NCBI GenBank assembly: GCA_003649205.1 | Contig: QMRC01000001.1 | Coordinates: forward strand, 62,001-126,000 | DNA: 64,000 nucleotides | DNA from: Thermoprotei archaeon | GTDB lineage: Archaea > Thermoproteota > Thermoprotei > Thermoproteales > B15-G16 | Direction of reading: 5' to 3' | Part shown: positions 39,046 through 48,773 of the stretch, one piece after another | Layout: each line of letters begins with the position of its first letter | How positions within the stretch are numbered: position 1 is the stretch's first letter | The notes under the pieces: generated by a model | The model's input: the letters and a program-made list of their open reading frames with translations, nothing else | Told to the model about the DNA's origin: nothing | Databases searched by the model: none | Position numbers and translations under genes: made by a program

Positions 39046-39717
39046 GTGATCCTTGAAGTCATTGCGAAAGGGGCTGAAGCAACTCTCTACAAAGAGCTGT
39101 GGAATGACATTGTTGTTGTTCGTAAGCAGAGATTACCGAAGAAGTACAGACATCCTCAACTCGATAACTACATTAGAAGAACGAGAACAGTAACGGAGGC
39201 TAAGTTAATGTTTGAGGCTAGGAAACTAGGTGTACCAACACCTACCATATACGATGTCGACATCGATAACTGCATAATTAGGATGGAGTACATTACAGGT
39301 ACTAGATTGAGAGAGTACATGGACGACATAATTCACAGCAGTAAATACGAAGTACTAACGAAGATCTTCGAGACACTCGGCATCTACGCAGGTAGACTAC
39401 ATACCAACGGAATAGCACATGGAGATCTAACGACATCAAACGTGATAGTTAGTGACAGTACTCTCGTACTGATAGACTTCGGATTAGGAACATACGCAAA
39501 GGACCTTGAATCACATGGAGTGGATATACACCTCCTACTTAGATCACTAGAGAGTACACACTACTCAATAGCGAGTATCTGCTTCAAACACTTCATTAAG
39601 GGCTACAGTAGGGAAGTAGGTGAGGAATACGCTAATAAAGTAGTTGAGAGAGTCCACGAAATAAGAGCTAGGGCTAGGTATGTTGAGGAAAGAATTAGGA
39701 AAAGGGACTTTATCTAG
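39046..39717 (+). CDS. bud32: KEOPS subunit Bud32, protein kinase/ATPase
   Basis: About 223 residues from the GTG at 39046, which has GGAGGAGGT six bases upstream and starts four bases after the kae1 stop. Small kinase: GAEATLY loop, VVVRKQRLPKKYRHPQLD, MEYITGTRL hinge, HGDLTTSNV catalytic loop, LIDFGLG. Bud32 regulates Kae1 within KEOPS. An ATG 33 bases upstream overlaps kae1 and is less likely. Not fused to Kae1, unlike in many Euryarchaeota. Confidence 0.95.
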   Translation: MILEVIAKGAEATLYKELWNDIVVVRKQRLPKKYRHPQLDNYIRRTRTVTEAKLMFEARKLGVPTPTIYDVDIDNCIIRMEYITGTRLREYMDDIIHSSKYEVLTKIFETLGIYAGRLHTNGIAHGDLTTSNVIVSDSTLVLIDFGLGTYAKDLESHGVDIHLLLRSLESTHYSIASICFKHFIKGYSREVGEEYANKVVERVHEIRARARYVEERIRKRDFI

Positions 39718-40288
39718 GATATACCTCATAACGAGCAATAGGCACAAGGTGGAGGAAGCAAACATAGCGCTGAAACCATTCGGTATCGAGGTAAAGCAGC
39801 TACACATTAAGAGACTTGAGATACAGTCAGATGACCTAGTTGAGATAGCTATATTTTCGCTAAGGGAAGTCATTAATCTAGTTAATGAGAGACCACTAGT
39901 TGTTGAGGATGCAGGCCTCTTCATACCAGCACTGAAGGGGTTTCCAGGACCATACAGCTCGTTTGTGTACAAGACAATTGGTTGTCAAGGAATACTGAAG
40001 TTAATGGAGGGTGTTGAGGATAGGAGAGCATACTTCAAGTCAGTGGTTGTGTACTATGACGATGATGTTGGTATGAAGGTCTTTGAAGGGACTGTATGGG
40101 GTAAGATAGCGACTGAGGTTAGGGGTACTCAGGGATTTGGCTTTGACCCTATATTCATACCTGAGGGAAGTACTAGGACCTTTGCTGAGATGGGTCCTGA
40201 AGAGAAGACTAAGTACTCACATAGGGGTAGAGCATTCAGGGCACTAGGTTACTGGATAAGGAATATATTGGAGCAGCAGAGTAAGTAA
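39680..40288 (+). CDS. XTP/dITP diphosphatase (RdgB/HAM1 family)
   Basis: 202 residues. YLITSNRHKVEEANIALKPF (substrate-binding SxNxxKxxE), VVEDAGLFIPALKGFPGPYS (catalytic Glu-Asp) and GFGFDPIFIPEGSTRTFAEM are diagnostic. It clears deaminated purine triphosphates. The only start is a TTG at 39680, overlapping bud32 by 38 bases. The first 12 residues may be extra. Confidence 0.93.
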   Translation: MLRKELGKGTLSRIYLITSNRHKVEEANIALKPFGIEVKQLHIKRLEIQSDDLVEIAIFSLREVINLVNERPLVVEDAGLFIPALKGFPGPYSSFVYKTIGCQGILKLMEGVEDRRAYFKSVVVYYDDDVGMKVFEGTVWGKIATEVRGTQGFGFDPIFIPEGSTRTFAEMGPEEKTKYSHRGRAFRALGYWIRNILEQQSK

Positions 40289-40322
40289 CCTACCTACACC
40301 TTTAGGAGTTCTGTAAATTGAG

Positions 40323-40697
40323 CTAAGCTTGGTGATTTCCGCATAGCTTGCTCCAGAGGAACTCCGTGGTGTTGTAATAGCTCTCTAACAGCTTTATAGC
40401 TCTTGACGTATCTTCGTCCATACTTACCTGGAGATGGTGATCAAGGTATTGCTCTGGATCTTCTCGTAGTGAATCAGGATTCTTATGGAGGCAGAGTAGA
40501 GCCAGGATCCACGACTCTATCTTGGGATTTGCAGTAAGAATGAGGGCTCTAGAGTGTTGTCTCAGTTGATTCAGGTAACTGGGATTACCTTCAACATCCC
40601 TCAGATCTCTTAACACAATAACCTTCTCAGCATTTGCTTTATCTGTAGCTCCTTCAACTAGCACTAAGATCATCCATTGATCCCTACGGTGTACCAC
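40323..40697 (-). CDS. Small TOPRIM/DUF4276 (RloB)-like protein, partner of AAA ATPase
   Basis: 124 residues. ILVLVEGATDKANAEKVIVL has the VEGxxD start, VLRDLRDVEG a DxxD stretch, and LILTANPKIESWILALLCLH the ExW helix seen in DUF4276/RloB-like proteins. It is short for that family. The GTG at 40697, behind AGGAG, overlaps the ATPase gene by 14 bases; an ATG at 40673 is the alternative. ATPase plus TOPRIM-like pairs of this kind occur in phage defence. Function here is inferred. Confidence 0.55.
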   Translation of the reverse strand: MVHRRDQWMILVLVEGATDKANAEKVIVLRDLRDVEGNPSYLNQLRQHSRALILTANPKIESWILALLCLHKNPDSLREDPEQYLDHHLQVSMDEDTSRAIKLLESYYNTTEFLWSKLCGNHQA

Positions 40698-41850
40698 CTA
40701 GTTCTCCTGAATACCAAACCTCACCGAGTGGAATACCTTCAGTTAGCAACTTCCTCACTCTCTCCAGTAGCTTTGGATCATTATCTACTCTACGAACTTT
40801 CGTCTCGCCATTGATCTTCTCCACAATCACTAGCTCTTCAGGATTAAGTAAGTCAAGTACGTATGGTGAATGTGTCGTGAATATAACCTGACACGGAGCT
40901 TTTCTAAAGAGATCAATTAGTGTTCTATAGAGCCATGGATGTACACAGTTCTCTGGCTCCTCAAATACTACAACCTGCTTACCCAGGTATAGAGCTATTA
41001 TGAATGCTAGGAGCCTAAGTGTTCCATCAGATACTAGTTCTGGCGGAATCAAGTCACCAATGCTCTTATCTCGAAAAGCTATGTACACGTTCTTATTGTG
41101 TACAGGTGTGGCAAGTTCATCTACTTCAGGTATAAGACTTTGAAGTACCTTCTCTATCTCGAGGAACTTCCTCCTATTTGTTGTAAGTAATGTGTGAAGA
41201 ACTGAAGCTAAATTTGAACCATCATACGAGAGTTCGGTTATGTGAGTTAGTTCACAACCACTTCGTATGCTTTCTGGGGAAAAGTGATGTACTGTGAGAC
41301 ATCTCCTAAGTAGAGGTACCATATCAACTACTCTGCTCTCAAGTCCCCTCCTAGCTTTAGTTACTACCGAGAGACTGTCTAGTATTTGGGGATAGTCGAT
41401 AGTGAATGTAGTGCTTTGAGTGATTTCACTTGGTGTATAAATTGTGAGAGTACCTGAGCTGTCTCCTACTAGGCGGAATTCAGCCACAACCTGACCATTC
41501 AATTTAAGTACTTCATGTTCTACTACTTCTCTATCACATCTAAATGAGAGCTCGTACGTAAGTTTCATACATTCATTTGCTTCTACTTTCGCTGTAAAAC
41601 CGAGAGTTATTGGTCTTGTTGTGTCGAACTTGAAAGGTAGTTTAGTACTTGTCTCAACGAGTTCCGTGATAGCATCTCTAATGCCCTTTCCTTCGAGTAA
41701 TAACTTGAGTAGGTACATTGCTTTAACTATGTTGCTTTTACCTGATGCATGTGATCCTACTAATGCTGTTAACTTAGTTCGAAACCTCAATGATACATCT
41801 CTTAATGACAGTATGTTTCTTGCATGGAATTCAGTAATCATTAACTTCAC
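40684..41850 (-). CDS. AAA15/ABC-type ATPase (OLD/RecF-like)
   Basis: 388 residues. Walker A GSHASGKS (32-39), a signature-like VSDGTLRLLAFIIALYLGKQ, Walker B VVVFEEPENCVHPWLYRTLI and the H-loop FTTHSPYVLDLL. This is the SMC/OLD-type head with a short hinge region between residues about 130 and 220. It makes a two-gene unit with the small TOPRIM-like protein that follows. GTG start at 41850 with GGGGT upstream. Defence or repair role likely, exact system unknown. Confidence 0.75.
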   Translation of the reverse strand: MKLMITEFHARNILSLRDVSLRFRTKLTALVGSHASGKSNIVKAMYLLKLLLEGKGIRDAITELVETSTKLPFKFDTTRPITLGFTAKVEANECMKLTYELSFRCDREVVEHEVLKLNGQVVAEFRLVGDSSGTLTIYTPSEITQSTTFTIDYPQILDSLSVVTKARRGLESRVVDMVPLLRRCLTVHHFSPESIRSGCELTHITELSYDGSNLASVLHTLLTTNRRKFLEIEKVLQSLIPEVDELATPVHNKNVYIAFRDKSIGDLIPPELVSDGTLRLLAFIIALYLGKQVVVFEEPENCVHPWLYRTLIDLFRKAPCQVIFTTHSPYVLDLLNPEELVIVEKINGETKVRRVDNDPKLLERVRKLLTEGIPLGEVWYSGELGGTP

Positions 41851-41948
41851 GAATTACCCCTCAGGTATACTACCATAGTCGTCACCTAATATCGGTACTG
41901 AGTTAAATCTCAAAGCCAATGGAGCAAGGTAATGGGTTGTTAGCGTAA

Positions 41949-42482
41949 TTGAGGAAAGAATTAGAGTATAGTACGGGTACAGTGTATGGGTTTGAGATGT
42001 TGGGTTTAAGTCATGAATTTGTGATTACAAAGCTCAAGGAAGCAGTCAACAAACTAGTCGAGAAGTATAGTGATAAAATCATTGCAGTTGGTCTCTTTGG
42101 TAGTTATGCAAGAGGAGAAGCAAATGAGAGAAGTGATGTTGATGTAATTGTGGTTGTGAGGAATTGGAATAGAGGTCTTGAAAGGAGATTCCAAATATAC
42201 GATGTACTTCATAGGTACTTACGGAGAGACATAACACTGATCGATCTCGATTACCAGGATATTGAGGAAATCTTAGCGAGAAGAAGAACGATAACCACAA
42301 CGATGCTGAACATCATTTACGACTGCATACCAGTGTACGACCCACTAAATATCTTGAAACAACTTAAGGAACTAGTTAGCAAGGTAATTTCAGAGCTAGG
42401 TCTTGAGAGGTACAGAGTAGGTAGAGCATATGGTTGGAAAAGGAGGGATGGAAATCCCCTCGTACCGATTAAATTAGAGTGA
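41949..42482 (+). CDS. MNT-type nucleotidyltransferase (antitoxin of a HEPN/MNT pair)
   Basis: 177 residues. The nucleotidyltransferase motif is GLFGSYARGEANERSDVDVI with GS and DxD intact, and DITLIDLDYQDIEE holds the third acid. In HEPN/MNT systems this protein AMPylates and neutralises the HEPN RNase. The TTG at 41949 is the only start near a TTAAATC box at about 41903; an ATG at 41997 is another possibility. The downstream HEPN gene is broken. Divergent from the AAA ATPase. Confidence 0.75.
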   Translation: MRKELEYSTGTVYGFEMLGLSHEFVITKLKEAVNKLVEKYSDKIIAVGLFGSYARGEANERSDVDVIVVVRNWNRGLERRFQIYDVLHRYLRRDITLIDLDYQDIEEILARRRTITTTMLNIIYDCIPVYDPLNILKQLKELVSKVISELGLERYRVGRAYGWKRRDGNPLVPIKLE

Positions 42483-42491
42483 GGAGAGTAG

Positions 42492-42922
42492 ATGTACGAT
42501 CCACGTAGTGAGGTTAACTACAGGAGGAAGTTAGCTGAGGATACCTCAAGGAAGCTAAGAGAGCTTACGATCGAGATGATTGGAGAGATACTGTTGCCAA
42601 TGCTCAGCTAGCAGCAGAGAACGCAGCAAAAGCAATAATTGCGATATACAGGGCACCATCCTGGACACATGATCCATACTACGAACTACTAGATATCTTA
42701 GATAACCTACCGGAAGATGTGAGAGAAGGAGCAAAGGAAGTAGCGGAAATAGCACATACACTAGCTCCAGAACATGGAAGGACAACATATGGAGAACCAG
42801 CAAGGGGTTTAACCCCATAGGAACTCTACACAAGAGAAGATGCAGAAAAGGCTCTAAAACTAGCTCAAAAAGCAATTGAGAATCTAGATCGGATACTAAA
42901 GCGATTGGGTATAGAGATGTGA
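42492..42922 (+). pseudogene. HEPN-domain toxin gene, inactivated by a frameshift and a nonsense codon
   Basis: From the ATG at 42492 the frame gives MYDPRSEVNYRRKLAEDTSR; a shift near 42540-42550 leads into EAKRAYDRDDWRDTVANAQL, AAENAAKAIIAIYRAPSWTH, DPYYELLDILDNLPEDVREG, then TAG at 42818 where a Trp codon would fit, then ELYTREDAEKALKLAQKAIE to a TGA at 42920. RAPSWTH matches the RX4-6H catalytic motif of HEPN RNases. Nine bases after the MNT gene. Two independent lesions make it a pseudogene. Confidence 0.7.
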
Positions 42923-43195
42923 ACCTAAACTCAGAAATGTTGGTAGGAGCCTGTACATCAGTGATCTCAAGGAGAAGTACTATAATGTTAGCTCGTACTG
43001 AATTTCGTGAGTATGGCCCTATAGTCATGCTCAGTTTTGCATTGCCGTTCTCTACAATGTTCACAATGTTTGTTAGTTAGCTAAGTGTATTCGTGAAGAT
43101 GGTATGCCTTAGTTCTGCTGATTATGATTAAGTGAGAAAGGTTTTTGAAACTCTTTGGTTTGGGGTAGCGGGGTTGTGTTGGGAGGTGTTGTTTA

Positions 43196-43648
43196 GTGCC
43201 TCATCGTAGTAGGCATAAGAAGGGTTCGTCAGGGTCTAAGAGACCTGCTAGAAAAACTCCACCACCATGGTGTAAGTACAGTCCTGAGGAAGTTGAGAAT
43301 CTAGTTGTTGAACTTGCTAGGAAAGGCTATGGTCCATCGATGATTGGTATAATTCTCAGGGATCAGTACGGTATTCCACTTGTTAAGCAAATTACTGGTA
43401 AGTCTATTACACAGATTCTAGAGGAGCATGGTCTTGCACCACAGATTCCTGAAGATCTCCAGGCACTAATTAAGAGAGCTATTAGGATTAGGAGGCATCT
43501 CGAGGAACATCCTAAGGATATGAGTGCTAAGCGTGGTCTAATTCTTGTTGAGTCGAAGATTCATAGGTTGGTGAAGTACTATAAGCGTGTTGGTAAGTTA
43601 CCACCAGATTGGGAGTATAGACCAGAGAAGATCAGTATATTTGGTTAA
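43196..43648 (+). CDS. rps15: Small ribosomal subunit protein uS15 (S15P/S13e)
   Basis: 150 residues. The archaeal N-terminal extension ([40 protein letters not shown]) precedes the S15 helical core ([39 protein letters not shown]). GTG start behind GGGAGGTG. The order uS15, RecJ-like, Pcc1, eS1 is common in Crenarchaeota. Confidence 0.96.
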   Translation: MPHRSRHKKGSSGSKRPARKTPPPWCKYSPEEVENLVVELARKGYGPSMIGIILRDQYGIPLVKQITGKSITQILEEHGLAPQIPEDLQALIKRAIRIRRHLEEHPKDMSAKRGLILVESKIHRLVKYYKRVGKLPPDWEYRPEKISIFG

Positions 43649-43663
43649 GTGGGTTGTTGAGTA

Positions 43664-45139
43664 GTGATGGGTTATAGGGAGCTTCTAGAGTTAGTTAGGT
43701 ATGCTAGGGACTCAATTAGGAGGGATGTTATTGAGGAACAGAGTAGGTCGCTGATTGTTAGTCACTATGATGCTGATGGTCTTTGTTCTGCCGCTATCCT
43801 ATCGTCTACACTAGCTAGGTTCGGTATACCGTATCACATCAAGGTTTTTGAGCAGCTTGATGTTGAGTTGCTTAAGTACATAGCTTCACTTAGGTACGAG
43901 GTTGTGTTTTTGCTAGATATGGGTAGTGGTGTTTTGAATCTTGTTGCGGAGTACCTTAGGGATAAGAAGTTGGTCGTTATTGTTGATCATCATCAGCCTA
44001 GACAAGTTCCTTCACTTAGAGAAAACATCATTGAAGTTAATCCCCATAGAGTAAATGTCGATGGTTCAAGGGAGGTTAGTACGTCATCACTTACGTACTT
44101 TCTCGCTAGAGAGCTTCTTGGTGGTGTGAGTAGTTGTAGGAGGTTTATTCCTCTTGCTATTGCTGGTGCTCTTGGTGATAGACAGGATCAGGGTGAGAAG
44201 AAGAAGTTGATTGGTGTGAATAGGGTTGTGGTTGAGGAGGGTATTGTTCAGGGTGTTATTAGTGAGGAGATTGGTCTAAGGCTCTATGGTCTTAAGACTA
44301 GACCATTGGTTAAGTGTCTTGAGTACACAGTTGATCCGTATCTTCCTGGGTTGACAGGTAATGAGGAAATGTGTGTTAAGTTCCTGAAGTCTCTCGGTAT
44401 TGAACCTAGGGGGCCTGATGGTAGGTATAGGTACTTCACAGAACTCTCTGAAGATGAGATGAGGAGGATGGTTATTGGTCTAATTAGGTACTTGATTGAG
44501 CATGGCTATACTAGTGTTGAGGCTGAGGAGATTTTTGGATACAACTACTACAATAGGCTTGAATCTGAAGCTAGTCCATTCTACGACCTTAGAGAGTTCA
44601 GTGCTTACATGAACGCCTGTGGTAGGATGTATAGACATGGTCTTGGTATTCTCCTTGGTCAAGGTTACAGGAGTAGGGATGTTGTGGAGAAGGTCTTGGA
44701 GACGTATGTGGAGTATCGTAAAGTATTGAGTGGTGCGTTGAGAAGGATTAGGGATGCTAGGGATAAGTATGTTCGTGAGCTAGAACACATCTACGTACTG
44801 AATTGCAGGGGCGAAGTTAGTGATAGAGTGCTCGGTGCGGTAGCATCAATTGTTGCATCCTCAGGTATTCTTGGGTTGGATAAGCCACTTGTTGCTCTTA
44901 CTCAGTGGGAGGACTACATTAAGGTTTCACTTAGGAAGACTAGAGATCTTAGAGCTGAGTACCGTGAGGTGAATCTCGGTCAGATTGTGGAGAAGGTAGC
45001 TACTGAGGTTGGTGGTGTTGGTGGTGGGCATAGGGATGCTGCTGGTGCTAAGATCCCACTAGGTACTGCCGAGGAATTCGTTTCTAAGCTAAATGAGGAG
45101 ATCGGGGCTCAAGCACATGTTAAAGAAGGTAGTAAGTGA
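43664..45139 (+). CDS. RecJ-like DHH-family single-strand exonuclease (archaeal RecJ/GAN)
   Basis: 491 residues. DHH motifs SHYDADG (33-39), FLLDMGSG (Asp85), VDHHQP (108-110), GALGDRQDQG, and the DHHA1 end GGVGGGHRDAAGAKIPLGTA. All metal-binding residues are present, so it should be an active nuclease. Relatives associate with GINS (GAN/Cdc45-like), which links it to the Gins23-MCM operon at 18-22 kb. It overlaps pcc1 by 23 bases. Confidence 0.9.
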   Translation: MMGYRELLELVRYARDSIRRDVIEEQSRSLIVSHYDADGLCSAAILSSTLARFGIPYHIKVFEQLDVELLKYIASLRYEVVFLLDMGSGVLNLVAEYLRDKKLVVIVDHHQPRQVPSLRENIIEVNPHRVNVDGSREVSTSSLTYFLARELLGGVSSCRRFIPLAIAGALGDRQDQGEKKKLIGVNRVVVEEGIVQGVISEEIGLRLYGLKTRPLVKCLEYTVDPYLPGLTGNEEMCVKFLKSLGIEPRGPDGRYRYFTELSEDEMRRMVIGLIRYLIEHGYTSVEAEEIFGYNYYNRLESEASPFYDLREFSAYMNACGRMYRHGLGILLGQGYRSRDVVEKVLETYVEYRKVLSGALRRIRDARDKYVRELEHIYVLNCRGEVSDRVLGAVASIVASSGILGLDKPLVALTQWEDYIKVSLRKTRDLRAEYREVNLGQIVEKVATEVGGVGGGHRDAAGAKIPLGTAEEFVSKLNEEIGAQAHVKEGSK

Positions 45140-45371
45140 ACTGAGGTTAGTGACAGAGTTCAACTATAGTTTGAGATTTGCTCTAGAAGTAGATAATGTT
45201 GATTTGCCGGAGAAGCTTGAGCTACTTCAAGTGATGTGTCAAGGGAATGAGCTCATCATTAAAGTTATCGCGAAGGATCTAGGTACTCTACGGAATACAG
45301 TAAATGATGTTCTTAGGTGTCTCTACTCAGCTATGTCTACTCTCCAATCTTTGAACGTGGATAAAGCTTAA
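45117..45371 (+). CDS. pcc1: KEOPS subunit Pcc1 (first paralog)
   Basis: About 84 residues. YSLRFALEVDNVDLPEKLEL, NELIIKVIAKDLGTLRNTVN and DVLRCLYSAMSTLQSL form the small beta-sheet plus two-helix Pcc1 fold that dimerises and binds Kae1 and tRNA. The start is uncertain: ATGs at 45093 and 45117 and a GTG at 45150 are in frame. Lies between the RecJ-like gene and eS1, the usual place. A second family member is at 49478. Confidence 0.82.
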   Translation: MLKKVVSELRLVTEFNYSLRFALEVDNVDLPEKLELLQVMCQGNELIIKVIAKDLGTLRNTVNDVLRCLYSAMSTLQSLNVDKA

Positions 45372-45407
45372 TTACTACTGGTTCTATGTCTCGTGAGAGG
45401 TTGAGGT

Positions 45408-46073
45408 ATGAGTAGAGTAGCTAGGAAAGATAGGTGGGCACTGAAGAAGTGGTATACTGTGTACGCCTCAAGCGCATTTGGCTATGCAGAGCTAGGTGAG
45501 GTACCTGCGCTTGTACCTGAGTACTTAATAGGTAGGACTATTGAGGTTACGCTCTTTGACATAACTAAGGATATATCGCAACTGCATGTGAAGCTGAAGT
45601 TCCAGATAAAGAGAGTTGAAGGTGATAAGGCATATACTCAGTTCAAGGGGATGGAGTTAGCTAGGGACTACATAAGGAGCTTAGTTAGAAGAGGAACAAC
45701 AAAAGTTGATGGATACATCGATGTTTTTACGAAGGATGGTAATCACCTAAGAGTTGGTTTTCTAGCAGTCACGGCATATAGGTGTAAGAAGTCTCAAGAG
45801 AGAGCAATTAGGAAAATAGCTTTTGAGACTATAGCTGAGAAGGCTTCACAGTTAGGTTTCGATGAGTTCATTCAGGAGGCAGTCTTAGGTAAGATAGCTG
45901 CTGAAATCTTTGCAAGAGCAAAGAAGATCTATCCACTGAAGAAGGTTGAGATCATGAAGATTAAGGTCTTCTCAGCACCACCTGTGTTAACACCTGAAGA
46001 ATATGAGGCGCAGAGAAGAGCTGCTGAGAAAGCTGTTGAGAAAGTTCCAGCAGAAGCAACATCACCAACATAG
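45408..46073 (+). CDS. rps3ae: Small ribosomal subunit protein eS1 (S3Ae)
   Basis: 221 residues. [60 protein letters not shown] and [20 protein letters not shown] are diagnostic. The C-terminal Glu/Ala-rich tail is normal for archaea. It sits on the 30S platform. Two bases before the radical SAM gene. Confidence 0.96.
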   Translation: MSRVARKDRWALKKWYTVYASSAFGYAELGEVPALVPEYLIGRTIEVTLFDITKDISQLHVKLKFQIKRVEGDKAYTQFKGMELARDYIRSLVRRGTTKVDGYIDVFTKDGNHLRVGFLAVTAYRCKKSQERAIRKIAFETIAEKASQLGFDEFIQEAVLGKIAAEIFARAKKIYPLKKVEIMKIKVFSAPPVLTPEEYEAQRRAAEKAVEKVPAEATSPT

Positions 46074-46075
46074 CA

Positions 46076-47722
46076 GTGAAGGCATTAATTCGTGAGAAGA
46101 ACGTAGTTAGGAAGAATTTGAAGAGAGTAGACTTAGCGATCTGTCTCTGCTATCCAAGTACCTACAGAGTATCTATAGCGAGCTACTCCACGCACCTGAT
46201 CTATCTATTGCTTAATTCGAGAGATGATGTTGCTTGTGAGAGGTCAGTATATGCTCTAGATGAAGATGAGTATAGGAGAGGTGGTCAACGTAATCCACGT
46301 AGTATAGAGTCGCAGACTCCTCTCAATAGATTTCATGTTTTAGCGTTTTCAATACATTATGAGAAGGATGTGGTTAACGTATTGAGGATGTTGAAGAGGG
46401 CTGGTATTCCACTTAGAAGGGACGTGAGAGTGAAAAATGGTGGACCAATTGTCATTGCTGGTGGTCCAGTGGTTATTGAGAATCCACGTCCTTTAGAAGA
46501 TTTTGTTGATGCATTCTTAATTGGCGAGATAGAGCCAGTATTTAATGAGGTTGTCGATAAATTGAAGGATGCTATTGATGCTAGAGACCCATCTTACCTT
46601 GCTGATCTACCGTACATGTACGTACCTGGATACAGTACGAAGGTTAGGAGAGTATTTGCTACGAACCTAGATGAGGCCCCACATCCAACTCAGCAAATTA
46701 TGCCTCTAGATGATAGGTATCTACTATTTGGTAGGTCATTTCTCCTCGAAATCTCTAGGGGTTGTGGATGGGGTTGTAGATTTTGTCTCTCTGGTTATGT
46801 GTATAGACCGCCAAGACATAGATCACTATCCCTACTCATTGATGTGTTAGAGGAAGTTAGTGAGGAGGAAGGTCTAGAGAAGGTAGCTTTGATATCACCT
46901 ACATTACTCGACTATCCTGATCTTGATGAGCTACTGAAGCACATCTGTGAGGAGAGGAAATTCAAGATCTCAACACCATCTATGAGAGCTGATTTACTAA
47001 GTGAGGAAGTTCTTGAGCTTCTCGTCAAGGGTGGTCAAACTACGATTACCCTAGCTCCAGAAACAGCGAATCCACGTATAGGTAGGTACATTGGTAAGCT
47101 AATACCAAGTGATGAGCTTGTTCAGGTGTGTGAACTACTTAGGAGGTACAGAGTTAGGAAGTTGAAGCTCTACTACATGATTGGTTTACCTACTGAATCT
47201 CTTGAGGATGTTGTGTCGATAGCTAGTCAGGTTAAGTTGATAAGGGAGGTGTATGGGGGTAGTGTTGTGTTGAATGTAACTCCTTTCATACCTAAACCTC
47301 ACACACCATTTCAGTGGTTTAAACCAGCTTCACTTCAGTATCTCGAACACGCTATTGACGTCCTCAGACGTAATGTCACCGATGTTGAGTTACGTATATT
47401 CTCTCCTCGAGATGCACTAATCGAAGCATTAATCTGTAGATCAGGACCAGAGTTAGGCCGTATTCTCGAGTACATCGTGGTTAATGAGATTCCAAACACT
47501 TTGAGAGGATGGTTAAGAGCATGCAGTGAACTGGGAGTAAATATGTGGGATCTCGTGTACCGTAAGTACTCACTAGATGAGGAGCTACCGTGGGATATTA
47601 TTGAGGGAGTACCATCTAAGAAGTTCCTCATTGAGGAGTTCTATAGAGCCGAGAGGGGTGAGAGTGTTCTCAAGTGTAATGGTCACTGTAGTACCTGTGA
47701 TATATGTTGCTTAGCGAGGTGA
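46076..47722 (+). CDS. Radical SAM protein with B12-binding-like N-terminal domain (COG1032 type)
   Basis: 548 residues. Residues 1-160 form a Rossmann-like domain ([60 protein letters not shown]). The radical SAM Cys230, Cys234 and Cys237 are in [15 protein letters not shown] Cys cluster ends the protein ([12 protein letters not shown]), probably for another metal site. Related to an uncharacterised group fused to DUF2344 in bacteria. The reaction is unknown. GTG start directly after eS1, so it is likely co-transcribed with translation genes. Confidence 0.8.
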
Positions 47723-47738
47723 GCTGCGGACTAGAGAG

Positions 47739-48773
47739 CTAATCAGTAATTTCCTTAAGCTTCATATCCTTAGGAAGTACCTCCCTAAGGAGTGCTATAC
47801 ACCTCTCAACTAGTTCATCTACGTCGTACTCACCTCTAACTGTTAAAGCAGCAGCAAGGCTGTGACCACCACCAGCACCTTTGAGCTTACTAGCTAGGTA
47901 CTCCATTAGCTTTGAAGTAGCTATACCTGTAACCTCAATAAATCTCTGAGATGCACGTGTGCTTATACGGACCTCACCATTATGTGAACCAACCACAATA
48001 GCTAGGTCTGCACCAGCATCGATGAGAGCTCTTGCCGCTGATCCTTCGTAGGCACTTACATGCGATACAGCAATTATCACGTCATCACCTAACTTAAGCA
48101 TCCTTGCTCGCTTAATTGACTTTAGACGAGCAACTCTCTCAGCAAAGGAAGGTCTCTGATACATACTCTCGAGAACTAGACCATAGTTACCACCTTTCTC
48201 AATTAACTCAGCAACCACACGAAATACTCTAGGAGAAACAATGACAAATCTCCTCGTATCAAACACTATACCTCCAAGGAGAAGTGTTAGTGCTTGCTTA
48301 GGTAACTCAATGCCATACTCACTAGCTAGTTCATAAACTAACTCAGATGAGGAGGATGCTTTAGGGTCATAGAGGTAGAAACTAGCTAGTGAAAGCAGCT
48401 CACTATAGGTCTCATGATGATCGATTAGACCGATCTTCACATCACCACTCTCTACTAGGTTCCTCACGTAATCCATTACTAGACCTGTCTGTTCAATTCT
48501 AGCAACATCAATTAGAAGTACGAAGTCACGTGGTTGAAGATGTGGCTCTCTACTGTAGTCATAGCTAATACCCACTTTACTCAGTAGCTGTTTCGAAGCA
48601 TGGCTAATACCATCAGGATGAACAATACTTACCTCAGTACCACGCACTATGTTCTCAACAACTAGCTTAGTGGCGTAAGCTGAAGCAACGGCATCTGGGT
48701 CAGCATTCCTGTGAGTTATAATAACGACCCTACCTGCATCAGCTACTTGATTCCGAAGATCTCCCTTCCTCAT
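47739..48773 (-). CDS. DHH/DHHA1 phosphoesterase (NrnA-like or related)
   Basis: About 344 residues. THRNADPDA (20-28), LLIDVARIEQ, LIDHHETYS (118-120 is DHH) and GAGGGHSLAAALTVRG in the DHHA1 part. The family includes nanoRNases and cyclic-dinucleotide hydrolases; which one applies here cannot be told. The ATG at 48771-48773 has GGAGGGGT eight bases upstream, better than the longer frame. Last gene of the minus-strand prefoldin-exosome cluster. Converges on the radical SAM gene with a 16-base gap. Confidence 0.83.
   Translation of the reverse strand: MRKGDLRNQVADAGRVVIITHRNADPDAVASAYATKLVVENIVRGTEVSIVHPDGISHASKQLLSKVGISYDYSREPHLQPRDFVLLIDVARIEQTGLVMDYVRNLVESGDVKIGLIDHHETYSELLSLASFYLYDPKASSSSELVYELASEYGIELPKQALTLLLGGIVFDTRRFVIVSPRVFRVVAELIEKGGNYGLVLESMYQRPSFAERVARLKSIKRARMLKLGDDVIIAVSHVSAYEGSAARALIDAGADLAIVVGSHNGEVRISTRASQRFIEVTGIATSKLMEYLASKLKGAGGGHSLAAALTVRGEYDVDELVERCIALLREVLPKDMKLKEITD

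Noticed and set aside
42555..43064. 169-codon minus-strand ORF over the HEPN remnant
   Set aside because: Leu-rich shadow of the plus-strand HEPN frame, with no start signal.
42937..43080. 48-codon ORF between the HEPN remnant and rps15
   Set aside because: No ribosome binding site; composition not protein-like except for a short hydrophobic end.
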